From assembly GCF_000384255.1 (NCBI RefSeq), contig NZ_KB913035.1, forward strand, positions 1,339,362-1,403,361: a stretch of 64,000 nucleotides of DNA, read 5' to 3'. The stretch is from Methylotenera mobilis 13 (GTDB lineage: Bacteria > Pseudomonadota > Gammaproteobacteria > Burkholderiales > Methylophilaceae). The notes below the pieces were generated by a model. That model did no database searches and had not been told where the DNA came from. It saw nothing but the letters and a program-made list of their open reading frames with translations. Below are positions 27,978 through 38,084 of the stretch, piece by piece. Every line of letters starts with the position of its first letter. The stretch's first letter is position 1. A program made the translations under genes and the position numbers.

Positions 27978-30900
27978 ATGCTACAAACGACACCAACCCC
28001 TTCAGTTTCTCCTAGTTTTGTCCATTTGCGTTGCCACAGCGAGTATTCTATTGTTGATGGCATTGTGCGAATTGATGACTACGTCAAGCAGGCGGTGAGT
28101 GACCAAATGCCAGCGCTTGCATTAACTGATTTAAGTAACTTGTTTGGTGCAATCAAATTTTATAAAACAGCTCGGGGTAAAGGTGTTAAGCCTATTATTG
28201 GCTGTGATATTTGGCTTGAAAATGAGGATAACCGAGAGCAACCTTCACGTTTATTGTTGCTGTGTCAGTCTCATGCCGGATACTTAAATTTATGTCATTT
28301 GTTAAGTCGTGCTTACTTAACCAATCAATATCGTGGTCGTGCGGAATTCAAACGCGCTTGGTTTGCAGAGGCTGGTACTGAGGGGTTGCTACTATTATCT
28401 GGAGGCCTTGCTGGCGATGTGGGTCAAGCCTGTACGCAGGGTAATTTGGGGCTAGCTAAAAAGCTTGCCAACCAATGGCAACAATTATTTCCAGAACGAT
28501 TTTATTTAGAAGTGCAGCGCATCGCCACTGATGCAAGCAAAGCAACCGAAGAGCAGTATATTCAGCATGTACGTCATATTGCACATGAGCTAAGCTTACC
28601 AATTGTTGCTACACATCCCATACAATTTTCTACGCCAGATGATTACCGTGCACACGAGGCAAGAACGTGTATTGCAGAAGGCTATGTGCTTGCAGATAAA
28701 AGGCGTCCGCAGAACTTCACTACCGAGCAGTACTTTAAAAGGCAGGCAGATATTGCAGCACTTTTTGCTGATATGCCAGAAGCACTTAGCAATAGTGTGG
28801 AAATTGCCAAGCGTTGCAATTTAAACCTCACATTGGGTAAAAATTACTTACCTCAGTTTCCAACCCCTAATAATGAAAGCTTGAATGATTATTTAATTTC
28901 AGAAGCGCGTTTAGGGTTAGCAAAGCGATTAGAAGTGCTATTCCCAGATGAGCAAATTCGCGCTAGCAAACAAGATGCCTACTCAGCAAGGTTGGACTTT
29001 GAAACTAATGTGATTAACCAGATGGGTTTCGCTGGTTATTTCTTAATCGTCGCTGACTTCATTAACTGGGCCAAAAATAATGGCGTACCGGTAGGGCCAG
29101 GTCGGGGTTCTGGTGCGGGCTCTGTCGTTGCGTATAGTTTAGGCATTACTGACCTAGATCCACTAGAGTATAACTTACTGTTCGAGCGGTTCTTAAATCC
29201 CGACCGCGTTTCCATGCCTGACTTTGATATCGACTTCTGTCAGGAAGGTCGCGACCGTGTGATTGACTACGTGAAACAGAAGTATGGGATTGATGCTGTT
29301 TCACAGATCGCCACCTTCGGTACCATGGCGGCAAAGGCCGTGATTCGCGATGTTGGGCGCGTATTGGATTTGCCCTTTAACTTTGTAGATGGCATTGCAA
29401 AACTAATTCCGCTAGAACTTGGCATTACACTGTCTGATGCTTTAGAAAAAGAGCCACAATTGGCAGAGCGTCGTGAGAGTGAAGAGGAGGTCAAAGAGCT
29501 TCTTGAACTTGCGCTAAGACTAGAAGGTTTAGTACGTAATATCGGTATGCATGCGGGCGGTGTGTTAATTTCTCCCAGTAAGATTGCAGATTTCTCACCA
29601 GTGTATTGTCAGCCTGACGGTGCAAGTTTGGTTAGCCAGTATGATAAAGATGACGTTGAAGCTGTAGGGCTGGTTAAGTTCGACTTTTTAGGATTACGTA
29701 CCCTTACCATCTTAGATATGGCATTGGAAAATGCCAATAAACAGCGTGCTGGTAACAATTTACCGCCATTATCATTTGAAACCTTGCCTATTAACGATAA
29801 GCCAACGTTTCAACTATTAAAAACTGCCAATACGACAGCCGTATTCCAGCTAGAGTCACGTGGCATGAAAGACATGCTTAAACAGGCGATGCCAGATTGC
29901 TTTGAAGATATTATCGCCTTGGTAGCATTGTATCGTCCGGGTCCGATGGATTTGATTCCTGATTACTGCCGACGTAAGCACGGTAAGCAGCGTGTAGAGT
30001 ACCCGCATCCGCTGACTGAGCCGATTTTGAAAGAAACCTACGGGATTGCGGTTTACCAAGAGCAGGTGATGCAGATTGCACAGGTGGTGGCGGGTTATAG
30101 TCTGGGTGGTGCGGACTTGCTGCGTCGTGCGATGGGTAAAAAGAAAAAAGAAGAGATGGATGCCCAGCGTAAGATATTTACTGAGGGTGCAACCAAAAAC
30201 AACATGACTGAGCAACAGGCCAGTGATTTGTTTGACTTGCTTGAAAAGTTTGCAGGGTATGGTTTTAATAAGTCTCACGCTGCAGCCTACGCGCTCGTTG
30301 CTTACCATACGGCTTTTCTTAAAACACATTACCCGGCAGCGTTCTTAGCAGCGACGATGTCTGCCGACATGAATAACACAGACAGTGTTCACATATTTTA
30401 TGATGATTGTGCGCCGAATCAGGTTGAGGTATTGCCACCTGATGTCAATGAAAGTGAATTCAAATTTAAGCCTATTAGTAAGAACCAAATCTTGTATGGT
30501 TTGGGTGCAGTGAAAGGCACAGGTGCTGCCGCGATTGATGTGATTTTAGAAGCGCGTAGAAAAGATGGCCCATTTACGAGCTTATTTGATTTTTGCAGCC
30601 GTTTAGATTTACGTAAGGTGAATAGGCGCGTTATTGAGTCTCTGATTAGAGCCGGTGCATTTGATAAACTTGAGCCTAATCGACATGCATTATTAGCAGG
30701 GGTTGCTTTAGCGATTAGTGCGGCTGAGCAAACGAATGCCAATAGTAATCAGAATAGTTTGTTTGGTGAGGCATCTGACCAATCTGTACATGTATTACCT
30801 AGCGTTTCACCGTGGCCTGAGCAACAGCGCTTGCAGGAAGAAAAGGCAGCGCTTGGCTTTTATTTTAGCGGCCATCCATATTGGTCATATCAGAAAGATT

Positions 30901-31460
30901 TAAGCCAGTTCATCAGTACAACGTTGGCAAATTTAGCGCCTAAAGATCAGCCTCAGCTATTGGCCGGGATTGTTTCAGGTGTGCGTAATCGTATGACTGC
31001 GCGCGGTAAAATGGCAATAGTGGGTTTGGATGATGGCACAACCAGAATTGAAGTGGTGGTTGGCAATGATTTATTGAATCAATCGCAACAACTGTTAAAA
31101 GATGACCAGTTGGTGATTGTGGAAGGCCGAGTGAGTCACGATGAATTTTCTGGTGGTGTTCGTGTGAATGCTAGAAAGCTATATGACCTTTCTGCATTGA
31201 GAAATAGCCGCGCCAGCTTTTTAAAAATCATGTGTAATGGTCAATCTGATGCGCTTAAATTAAAGACACTATTAAAGCCTTATTGTGTCAGCGCTTCAGA
31301 TGAATACCGTGGATGCCCGATTAAAATTGAGTACCATAATCAAACCAGTAAAGTCGAACTCATGCTAGGTAATGATTGGCGAGTGGATTTACATGATGAG
31401 CTGATTATGAGTTTAACCGAATGGTTGAGTAAGAATAACGTAAAAATCCTATATAATTAG
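27978..31460 (+). CDS. dnaE: DNA polymerase III alpha subunit
   Basis: Replicative polymerase catalytic subunit of 1160 residues. PHP domain at the N-terminus (FVHLRCHSEYSIVDG), polymerase domain with catalytic carboxylates D417 and D419 (PDFDIDFC) and D569 (VKFDFLGL), then a helix-hairpin-helix region (about 830-910) and the OB-fold (about 1000-1070). Length agrees with E. coli DnaE (1160). Gene order dnaE-accA-tilS is a conserved core cluster, which supports the assignment. Confidence 0.98.
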   Translation: MLQTTPTPSVSPSFVHLRCHSEYSIVDGIVRIDDYVKQAVSDQMPALALTDLSNLFGAIKFYKTARGKGVKPIIGCDIWLENEDNREQPSRLLLLCQSHAGYLNLCHLLSRAYLTNQYRGRAEFKRAWFAEAGTEGLLLLSGGLAGDVGQACTQGNLGLAKKLANQWQQLFPERFYLEVQRIATDASKATEEQYIQHVRHIAHELSLPIVATHPIQFSTPDDYRAHEARTCIAEGYVLADKRRPQNFTTEQYFKRQADIAALFADMPEALSNSVEIAKRCNLNLTLGKNYLPQFPTPNNESLNDYLISEARLGLAKRLEVLFPDEQIRASKQDAYSARLDFETNVINQMGFAGYFLIVADFINWAKNNGVPVGPGRGSGAGSVVAYSLGITDLDPLEYNLLFERFLNPDRVSMPDFDIDFCQEGRDRVIDYVKQKYGIDAVSQIATFGTMAAKAVIRDVGRVLDLPFNFVDGIAKLIPLELGITLSDALEKEPQLAERRESEEEVKELLELALRLEGLVRNIGMHAGGVLISPSKIADFSPVYCQPDGASLVSQYDKDDVEAVGLVKFDFLGLRTLTILDMALENANKQRAGNNLPPLSFETLPINDKPTFQLLKTANTTAVFQLESRGMKDMLKQAMPDCFEDIIALVALYRPGPMDLIPDYCRRKHGKQRVEYPHPLTEPILKETYGIAVYQEQVMQIAQVVAGYSLGGADLLRRAMGKKKKEEMDAQRKIFTEGATKNNMTEQQASDLFDLLEKFAGYGFNKSHAAAYALVAYHTAFLKTHYPAAFLAATMSADMNNTDSVHIFYDDCAPNQVEVLPPDVNESEFKFKPISKNQILYGLGAVKGTGAAAIDVILEARRKDGPFTSLFDFCSRLDLRKVNRRVIESLIRAGAFDKLEPNRHALLAGVALAISAAEQTNANSNQNSLFGEASDQSVHVLPSVSPWPEQQRLQEEKAALGFYFSGHPYWSYQKDLSQFISTTLANLAPKDQPQLLAGIVSGVRNRMTARGKMAIVGLDDGTTRIEVVVGNDLLNQSQQLLKDDQLVIVEGRVSHDEFSGGVRVNARKLYDLSALRNSRASFLKIMCNGQSDALKLKTLLKPYCVSASDEYRGCPIKIEYHNQTSKVELMLGNDWRVDLHDELIMSLTEWLSKNNVKILYN

Positions 31461-31624
31461 CGCATTGTGGATATTGCGATATCAGTGGTCTGAAAGCCTC
31501 TGAGATTTAACGGTTTTATGCAAACTTAGCGATTCTTTAATGTGTTTGCTAAGCATGCAGACATACACCTAGCAAGATAAATAGGCATAATTGAATCAGA
31601 TAATTTGAGACAAAATACAACGAT

Positions 31625-32596
31625 ATGAAAATTACTTATTTAGATTTCGAACAGCCAATCGCTCAATTAGAAGCGAAAATCGAGAGTCTGCGTTCATCAC
31701 ATGATGATCACGATAACTTAGATATCTCAAAAGAACTGACAGCATTGGAAAAGAAAAACAAAAAATTGTCTGAAGATATTTATGGCAACCTAACTGCTTG
31801 GCAGATTTCTCAGTTGGCACGTCATCCACAGCGTCCGTACACATTGGACTATATTCAGGCTCTATTTACAGATTTTGAAGAGTTGCATGGCGACCGTGCA
31901 TTCTCTGACGACCCTGCGATTGTCGGTGGTATTGCTAGGTTTGAAGGCCAGCCAGTGATGGTGATTGGGCATCAAAAGGGCCGAGATATCAAAGAGCGTC
32001 AATACCGTAACTTTGGTATGCCACGTCCTGAAGGGTATCGCAAGGCTTTGCGTTTATTCCGCTTAGCGGAAAAATTCAATATACCAATCATCACGCTCAT
32101 TGATACCCCAGGTGCATATCCTGGTATTGGTGCAGAAGAGCGTGGACAATCTGAAGCCATTGCACGTAACTTGTACGTCATGGCTGAGCTTAAAACACCT
32201 ATTATCGGCGTGATTATTGGCGAAGGTGGTTCTGGTGGTGCGTTGGCCTTGGGTGTTGTTGATCAGCTATTGATGTTGCAATATGGCACTTACTCAGTGA
32301 TTTCACCAGAAGGCTGCGCTTCTATTTTATACAAGAGTGCAGACAAAGCTTCTATCGCCGCTGAAGCGCTTGCCATTACTGCGGATAAACTGAAAGCATT
32401 GGGGTTGGTCGATAAAATCGTACCTGAGCCGATGGGCGGTGCACATCGTGCACCAGAAGAAATGATGGCGTCATTAAGAGCAGCGCTCAAAGAAGAGTTG
32501 ACTCGCTATAAATCTAAATCAATTAAAACATTATTAGTGAGCCGTTATGAGCGCTTAATGAGCTATGGTAAATTCAAAGAAGTTGCTGAAAAGTAA
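31625..32596 (+). CDS. accA: Acetyl-CoA carboxylase carboxyltransferase, alpha subunit
   Basis: Crotonase-fold subunit of 323 residues that, with AccD, transfers carboxyl from biotin to acetyl-CoA in fatty acid synthesis. Typical blocks: [26 protein letters not shown], the oxyanion and CoA-site stretch [20 protein letters not shown], and [13 protein letters not shown]. The ribosome site is not strong. Its last 32 bases overlap the start region of tilS, so translation of the two is probably coupled. Confidence 0.97.
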   Translation: MKITYLDFEQPIAQLEAKIESLRSSHDDHDNLDISKELTALEKKNKKLSEDIYGNLTAWQISQLARHPQRPYTLDYIQALFTDFEELHGDRAFSDDPAIVGGIARFEGQPVMVIGHQKGRDIKERQYRNFGMPRPEGYRKALRLFRLAEKFNIPIITLIDTPGAYPGIGAEERGQSEAIARNLYVMAELKTPIIGVIIGEGGSGGALALGVVDQLLMLQYGTYSVISPEGCASILYKSADKASIAAEALAITADKLKALGLVDKIVPEPMGGAHRAPEEMMASLRAALKEELTRYKSKSIKTLLVSRYERLMSYGKFKEVAEK

Positions 32597-34001
32597 CGCT
32601 TCTATCAAAAGGGCTGGTAAGCAAGTGTTAGCAAGCCAGCCTGTTTCAAGTGAACTTCACCCCTTACTATCCGAACTACATTCTTTTTTTACTCAACACT
32701 TAACTGCTGATGAAAGCTCATTAGCATCATCGCCAGTATCTAAGCTGTTGCTGGCACTAAGTGGTGGTTTAGACTCTTCAGTATTGTTACATTTATTGGT
32801 TTCGCTGAAGCCTATCCTTCGGTTTGAGCTACACGCCTTACATGTGCATCATGGATTAAGTCCTAATGCAGATGCTTGGGCTGCGTTGTGTATGGAGCAG
32901 TGTCAGTCACTGGATGTGCCAATTAGAGTGGTGCAGGTTAATGTGGATCAATCCAGTAAGTTAGGTATTGAAGCAGAGGCACGTCAAATGCGCTATCAGG
33001 CATTATTTGATGAAAGACTATCTATACAAGCAGATTTTATTGTGACGGCGCATCATCAAGATGATCAGGCAGAAACATTCATTCTGCAGCTGATGCGAGG
33101 AGCAGGGGTGAAGGGGCTTAGCAGTATGGCTGAGGTAGATCGTATACGTAGCTTGATTAGGCCATTACTGAGAGTCTCTCGGCAAGCGCTATACGATTAC
33201 GCTATTCAGAATGAGCTTCAGTGGTGTGATGATGAAAGTAATGACAATACACAATATGAGCGTAATTTTGTGCGTCATGATGTCATGCCTATTTTGCAGG
33301 CACGTTACCCGAGTGTGAAATCGGTAATATCAAGAACCGCATCACATCTAGCTGAGGCCAATGCTTTGTTGAATACATTAGCAGAAATAGATGCACAAAC
33401 TTTGGTGGAGAATGACAGTGTTTGTTTGCAGGGCTTAAGTCAGTTAAGTAACTCGCGTGCTAAGAATCTATTGCGTTGGTGGTTTGCTCAACACTATCTT
33501 TCGATGCCTACATCCGATCATTTGGCTGAAATGTTACAGCAGTTATTGAACGCTAAGCCAGATGCTGAACTAAGTATAAAAATTCAGCATTACACACTAA
33601 GACGCTATCAGCAAAGAGCTTATCTTTCTATTGAGCAAATCAATGAGCCGTTTGATTTGGTCTGGAATGGTGAAAATGAACTTATTGTACCGAATGGTGG
33701 AAAGTTGATTTTCAGGCAAGTTGAGGGCTCAGGATTGGCGCTTAAATTTGGTATGACCAGGCTGAGAATTACTAACCGTAGTGGCGGTGAGCGATTTAAA
33801 CCAGATGTATTAAGACCAACCAGAACACTTAAACATCTATTACAGGCCGCCAATATCCCACCATGGCAGCGGGATCATTTGCCGTTGATATACTGGCAAG
33901 ATACTTTAGCATGCGTCCCAGGTGTCGGTGTAGCACATGAGCTAAGAGCATCTAAAAATGAGTTAGGCTTAGACATTACTTGGCAAGCACTAGGCACTTA
34001 A
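32565..34001 (+). CDS. tilS: tRNA(Ile)-lysidine synthase
   Basis: ATP-dependent enzyme of 478 residues that attaches lysine to C34 of tRNA-Ile (CAU) so that it reads AUA. The PP-loop S66-G-G-L-D-S-S72 binds [13 protein letters not shown] and [19 protein letters not shown] are the conserved catalytic-core motifs, and the C-terminal domain (about 390-475) contains [10 protein letters not shown]. The first ATG overlaps accA by 32 bp; a GTG at 32625 is an alternative. The N-terminus before residue 55 is not typical, so the start is uncertain. Confidence 0.92.
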   Translation: MVNSKKLLKSNASIKRAGKQVLASQPVSSELHPLLSELHSFFTQHLTADESSLASSPVSKLLLALSGGLDSSVLLHLLVSLKPILRFELHALHVHHGLSPNADAWAALCMEQCQSLDVPIRVVQVNVDQSSKLGIEAEARQMRYQALFDERLSIQADFIVTAHHQDDQAETFILQLMRGAGVKGLSSMAEVDRIRSLIRPLLRVSRQALYDYAIQNELQWCDDESNDNTQYERNFVRHDVMPILQARYPSVKSVISRTASHLAEANALLNTLAEIDAQTLVENDSVCLQGLSQLSNSRAKNLLRWWFAQHYLSMPTSDHLAEMLQQLLNAKPDAELSIKIQHYTLRRYQQRAYLSIEQINEPFDLVWNGENELIVPNGGKLIFRQVEGSGLALKFGMTRLRITNRSGGERFKPDVLRPTRTLKHLLQAANIPPWQRDHLPLIYWQDTLACVPGVGVAHELRASKNELGLDITWQALGT

Positions 34002-34109
34002 TATATAAGTCGTCATACATCACTTTTTGATGCAATCAATACTAGATGTTGTTGTGAAGAGTGAAGGTCAAGCGCAGATGTTTTTAGTCATGAATGATAG
34101 CTATTAGTG

Positions 34110-34754
34110 CTATTTCTTAAGTAGCATCTTGAGTTTAGACCAAATATTATCTAGTACTAGTGGTTGAGCAATCGCGTTAGGGTGGAGACCGTCATCTTGA
34201 ATTAGGTTCGTCTTTGCAGCGATGTTTTCTAGCATAAACGGTACAAGCGGAATTTGGTGCTCTTGGCTGAGTTTTAGGTAGCTCTGGCTAAATAGCTTTG
34301 TATATTGAGGGCCATAGTTTGGTGGAATTTTCATCCCCACGAGCAATATCTTCGCACCAGATTTTTTACCTTCTTGAATAATCGTGTTTAAATTAGCGAT
34401 CATTGATTCGATAGGTAGTCCACGCAGACCATCATTTGCGCCAAGTTCTAAAATGATAATATTAGGCTTTATTTGGCTGAGGGAGTTACGAATACGGCTT
34501 GCTCCGCCACTGGTTGTTTCGCCGCTAATGCTCGCGTTGACGACATCATATTGATAATGTTCTGAGACTAGTTTTTGTTGCAGTAACGATGCCCATCCTT
34601 TTTGCTGCGGGATACCATAGGCTGCCGATAAACTATCACCATAAATCATTATTTTTGGATTTTCTGCATAAGCGGGTACCGACCATGCAACGAAACTCGA
34701 GAAAAACAAACTAAGCAATAAGGTTTTTAATACTAACAATAAACGGAACAACAT
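34110..34754 (-). CDS. tesA: Periplasmic arylesterase/acyl-CoA thioesterase I (GDSL)
   Basis: SGNH hydrolase of 214 residues. Signal peptide about 1-30 (ending AYA), then the nucleophile block Y-G-D-S41-L-S, the oxyanion glycine and asparagine in ISGETTSGG and ELGANDGLRG, and the catalytic D-x-x-H in DDGLHPN near the end. Related to E. coli TesA (thioesterase I/protease I). A TTG 18 bases upstream (34772) is in frame, but the ATG at 34754, preceded by GGAG, is a better start. Divergent from ybbA, as in E. coli. Confidence 0.9.
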   Translation of the reverse strand: MLFRLLLVLKTLLLSLFFSSFVAWSVPAYAENPKIMIYGDSLSAAYGIPQQKGWASLLQQKLVSEHYQYDVVNASISGETTSGGASRIRNSLSQIKPNIIILELGANDGLRGLPIESMIANLNTIIQEGKKSGAKILLVGMKIPPNYGPQYTKLFSQSYLKLSQEHQIPLVPFMLENIAAKTNLIQDDGLHPNAIAQPLVLDNIWSKLKMLLKK

Positions 34755-34756
34755 GA

Positions 34757-35443
34757 ATGCAACAATCTCCAATGATTCAAGCGCAAGACCTGCACTACGA
34801 AGTTACTAACCATGATAACCAAATTCGCATATTAAGTGGCCTAAATCTCAGTGTAGTAAATGGCGATCAAATTGCCATTATTGGTAGTTCAGGTTCAGGT
34901 AAATCTACATTACTTAGCTTACTTGCTGGTTTGGACGTTCCTACCAGTGGAAGCGTTCAAATTAAAGGTGCTGCATTTAGTGATTTAAATGAAGATGGCC
35001 GCGCAGCTGTTCGTGCGAGAGACATGGGTTTTGTGTTTCAGTCATTTCAATTATTACCTGCACTGACGGCATTAGAAAATGTGATGCTACCACTACAGTT
35101 AAAAAGTCATCCTAGAGCTGAAATGTTAAGTCTTGAAGCTTTGGATAAAGTGGGACTTAGTCATCGTGTTCAGCATTATCCTAAGCAGCTATCAGGAGGA
35201 GAGCAACAACGTGTCGCAATTGCACGTGCTTTTGCGACACAACCCAGTATTTTATTTGCAGATGAGCCTACAGGTAATTTGGATAGTGCAACAGGTCAAA
35301 TGATTATTGATTTGTTGTTTAACATGAATAAAGAGGCTGGTACTACGTTAGTATTAGTCACGCATGATATCAAGTTGGCTAATCGTTGTAAGCGATTGTT
35401 TAAATTAGATAATGGTGTTCTGTTAGAAATGGCGCAAGTATGA
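34757..35443 (+). CDS. ybbA: ABC transporter ATP-binding protein (YbbA-like)
   Basis: ATPase of 228 residues of the MacB/LolD-type ABC group. Walker [10 protein letters not shown] (43-51), Q-loop in [10 protein letters not shown], signature [14 protein letters not shown], Walker [13 protein letters not shown] and the switch histidine in LVTHD. In E. coli, ybbA-ybbP sits divergent from tesA and is thought to act at the inner membrane, though the substrate is not settled. Its stop overlaps the ybbP start by 4 bases. Confidence 0.92.
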   Translation: MQQSPMIQAQDLHYEVTNHDNQIRILSGLNLSVVNGDQIAIIGSSGSGKSTLLSLLAGLDVPTSGSVQIKGAAFSDLNEDGRAAVRARDMGFVFQSFQLLPALTALENVMLPLQLKSHPRAEMLSLEALDKVGLSHRVQHYPKQLSGGEQQRVAIARAFATQPSILFADEPTGNLDSATGQMIIDLLFNMNKEAGTTLVLVTHDIKLANRCKRLFKLDNGVLLEMAQV

Positions 35444-37947
35444 TACTGGCGGCTAGGTTGGCATGGGCACAAACCATCAGTTTGTGGCGTGCAGGTGCAT
35501 TAAGGGTATTAATATTTGCACTAATTTTGGCAGTTGCGGCGATTACTGCTGTGAGTTTTTTTACACAAAGAATTGAGTCTGCACTCAATCAGCAGGGCAG
35601 TTTGTTAATTGGTGGAGATTTGGCAATTTTAGCTGATCACCCGATACCTGATGCTTTTGCTGATCGTGCCAAACCACAGGCAATTTTAACGACACGTACC
35701 TATGAATTTGCCAGTATGGTGATCCATGGTGAGTCTAGCCAATTAGTGGAAATTAAGGCGGTTGAGCCAAACTTTCCTTTGCGGGGGAATTTAACAATAG
35801 GTCAGCACGCGAATGATATTGGTCAATCTGTACAGACGGCTCCTCAACGTGGAGAGGTCTGGATAGAGCCAAGGCTAGCAACGCTACTCAATATAAAAGT
35901 AGGTGATCAGCTTCAAGTAGGTGAGTTAAGTGTGGCAGTAAGTGCCATTTTGTTACGTGAGCCGTCGCGTGGTGGCAATATGTTTAGCTTTGCACCACGA
36001 CTAATGATGAATGCTGCTGATTTGCCTGCAACTCAACTTATTCAATATGGTAGCCGTGTGAAGTACCAGCTTTTGTTGGCCTCTAGTCCAGCACAAATTA
36101 ATCGTTATTCCGAACAAGTTAAACCCATATTGGGCAGAGGCGAGCGAATGGATGATGTTCGTAATGCGCGTCCTGAAATTAAAACTGCCCTAGACAAAGC
36201 TCAGCAATTTCTTGGCTTATCTGCCATGGTAAGTGTGGTGTTGGCGATGGTGGCCATGTTGCTATCAAGTCTTCCTTACATCAAACAAAGTTTAAATACA
36301 TTTGCTTTGATGCGGTGCTTTGGTACGCAGCAAAACACTGTTTTGCAGATATTGACGATTCAAACATTAATTATCGCGTTATCAAGCGCATTAGTTGGTG
36401 CGTTGCTTGGATTTTTTGCACAACTAGGATTATCACAATTGGCAGGTAGTTTATTTGTGGAAACATTGCCATCTGTCTCTTTAGCTCCTGTGTTAATAGG
36501 ATTTTTGGCTAGTATTGGGATGATGGTAGCCGTGGTGCTACCACATGCTTGGCAGATGAGAAATATTTCAGCGATGAATATACTAAGGCGAGAAACCTTA
36601 GTACAGCCGCTTACAGCTCAGGCAAAATTTCTACCAGCAGCTTTTGTGATGGTGGCCATGATTTTTTGGCAAGCACGTGATGTATATATTGCAGTTTCAA
36701 CGATTGTTGCAATGCTCGCATTAAGCTTGATTATATTGGGCTTTGTTTATGGCCTCACTTATGTGGCACAGAAGTTTTTAATGATAACGCCTAAAAGTAG
36801 TACCTGGGCATCAATTAATTTAGGGATACAAGGCTTAAAGCGACGGCTAGGATTGTCCACTGTGCAAATGATAGGGTTCTGTATGGGGCTGATGGTCATT
36901 ATGCTACTCACGTTGATACGAGGTGATTTAATTCGTAACTGGCAAGCCTCTTTGCCAGAGGGGGCACCTAATCGATTTGTGATTAATATTCAACCAGACC
37001 AGATTGATCAAGTAAATCAGTTTTTCATTCAACAAAATATTCAAGATGCCGCCATTTTTCCAATGGTTCGTGCGCGATTAGTCAGTAAAAATAAACAGTT
37101 AATTAATTCCGTGAAATGGGATGATGAGCGTGCAAAAAGATTAGCTGAGCGTGAGTTTAATTTGTCATGGGCTGCGCAAATGCAAAGTGACAATAAGCTA
37201 CTTGCTGGGCGCTGGTGGCAAGAAAATGAGTATGGAAAGCCATTGATCTCACTTGAAGAGGGGTTAGCTAAAAGCCTTAATATTCATGTTGGAGATCAAC
37301 TGCTTTTTGATGTCGCAGGTAGTCCATTAACACTCACCGTCACAAGCTTAAGAAAAGTGGAGTGGGATACGATGCGTGCTAATTTCTTTGCAGTGACACC
37401 GCCAGGAGTGTTAGACACTTATGCTGCTAGCCACATCAGCAGTTTTCATTTGCCGATTGGCGCAGAGGAGTCACTTAATCTACTGGTGAAGCAGCACCCC
37501 AATTTAACCGTGATTGATATTGCAGCACTCATGCAACAAGTTCGTGGAATTATGCAAAAAATGAGTCAAGCAATTGAGTATGTTTTTGTATTTAGTTTAA
37601 TTGTAGGTGTTGCGGTACTCTACGCAGCGCTTGTTGCTACCAGGGAGGAGCGAGTGACAGAAGCAACACTGCTGCGTGTGTTTGGCGCTTCACGCAAACA
37701 GGTAAGCATTGCTTATATCGCGGAGTTTGCCTGTATTGGATTTATTTCGGCATTAGTCGCATCAATCGCTGCGAATGGTTTGGCGTATTACATTAGCGTG
37801 AACGTTCTCAATATACCGTTTCAGTTTAATTTAAGTTTGGTTGTATTCAGCACATTAGTTGCTGCAAATTTGATTCCACTGGCTGCATGGTTAGGGTTAC
37901 GTAGTTTTTTGAATATTGCACCTAGGCAGTTACTTAATAGTATGTAA
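35440..37947 (+). CDS. ybbP: FtsX-like permease (YbbP-like)
   Basis: Inner-membrane protein of 835 residues, partner of YbbA. An N-terminal helix (about 18-40) is followed by a periplasmic domain (about 45-260), then FtsX-like helix groups about 265-365 and further helices about 385-450. Another periplasmic domain (about 500-690) precedes the C-terminal three-helix FtsX block (about 700-820). The substrate is unknown. The family is predicted to power export or membrane-lipid handling; I infer no more than this. Confidence 0.9.
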   Translation: MILAARLAWAQTISLWRAGALRVLIFALILAVAAITAVSFFTQRIESALNQQGSLLIGGDLAILADHPIPDAFADRAKPQAILTTRTYEFASMVIHGESSQLVEIKAVEPNFPLRGNLTIGQHANDIGQSVQTAPQRGEVWIEPRLATLLNIKVGDQLQVGELSVAVSAILLREPSRGGNMFSFAPRLMMNAADLPATQLIQYGSRVKYQLLLASSPAQINRYSEQVKPILGRGERMDDVRNARPEIKTALDKAQQFLGLSAMVSVVLAMVAMLLSSLPYIKQSLNTFALMRCFGTQQNTVLQILTIQTLIIALSSALVGALLGFFAQLGLSQLAGSLFVETLPSVSLAPVLIGFLASIGMMVAVVLPHAWQMRNISAMNILRRETLVQPLTAQAKFLPAAFVMVAMIFWQARDVYIAVSTIVAMLALSLIILGFVYGLTYVAQKFLMITPKSSTWASINLGIQGLKRRLGLSTVQMIGFCMGLMVIMLLTLIRGDLIRNWQASLPEGAPNRFVINIQPDQIDQVNQFFIQQNIQDAAIFPMVRARLVSKNKQLINSVKWDDERAKRLAEREFNLSWAAQMQSDNKLLAGRWWQENEYGKPLISLEEGLAKSLNIHVGDQLLFDVAGSPLTLTVTSLRKVEWDTMRANFFAVTPPGVLDTYAASHISSFHLPIGAEESLNLLVKQHPNLTVIDIAALMQQVRGIMQKMSQAIEYVFVFSLIVGVAVLYAALVATREERVTEATLLRVFGASRKQVSIAYIAEFACIGFISALVASIAANGLAYYISVNVLNIPFQFNLSLVVFSTLVAANLIPLAAWLGLRSFLNIAPRQLLNSM

Positions 37948-38002
37948 TCGAGTTGTATTTTTAATCAAAAACATCTAATAGAAAAACAAAAGCATAGCTA
38001 AT

Positions 38003-38036
38003 AAAAAAGGGTTACAGCAAGCTGTAACCCTTTTTT
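38003..38036. terminator. Bidirectional intrinsic terminator (ybbP / TonB receptor)
   Basis: Perfect stem AAAAAAGGGTTACAG / CTGTAACCCTTTTTT around CAAG; U-runs on both strands. It separates the convergent genes ybbP and the TonB receptor. Confidence 0.95.
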
Positions 38037-38084
38037 GCTAAGCAATCGTATCTAATGGTGACTGCTTAATTTACATCTAGTAGT

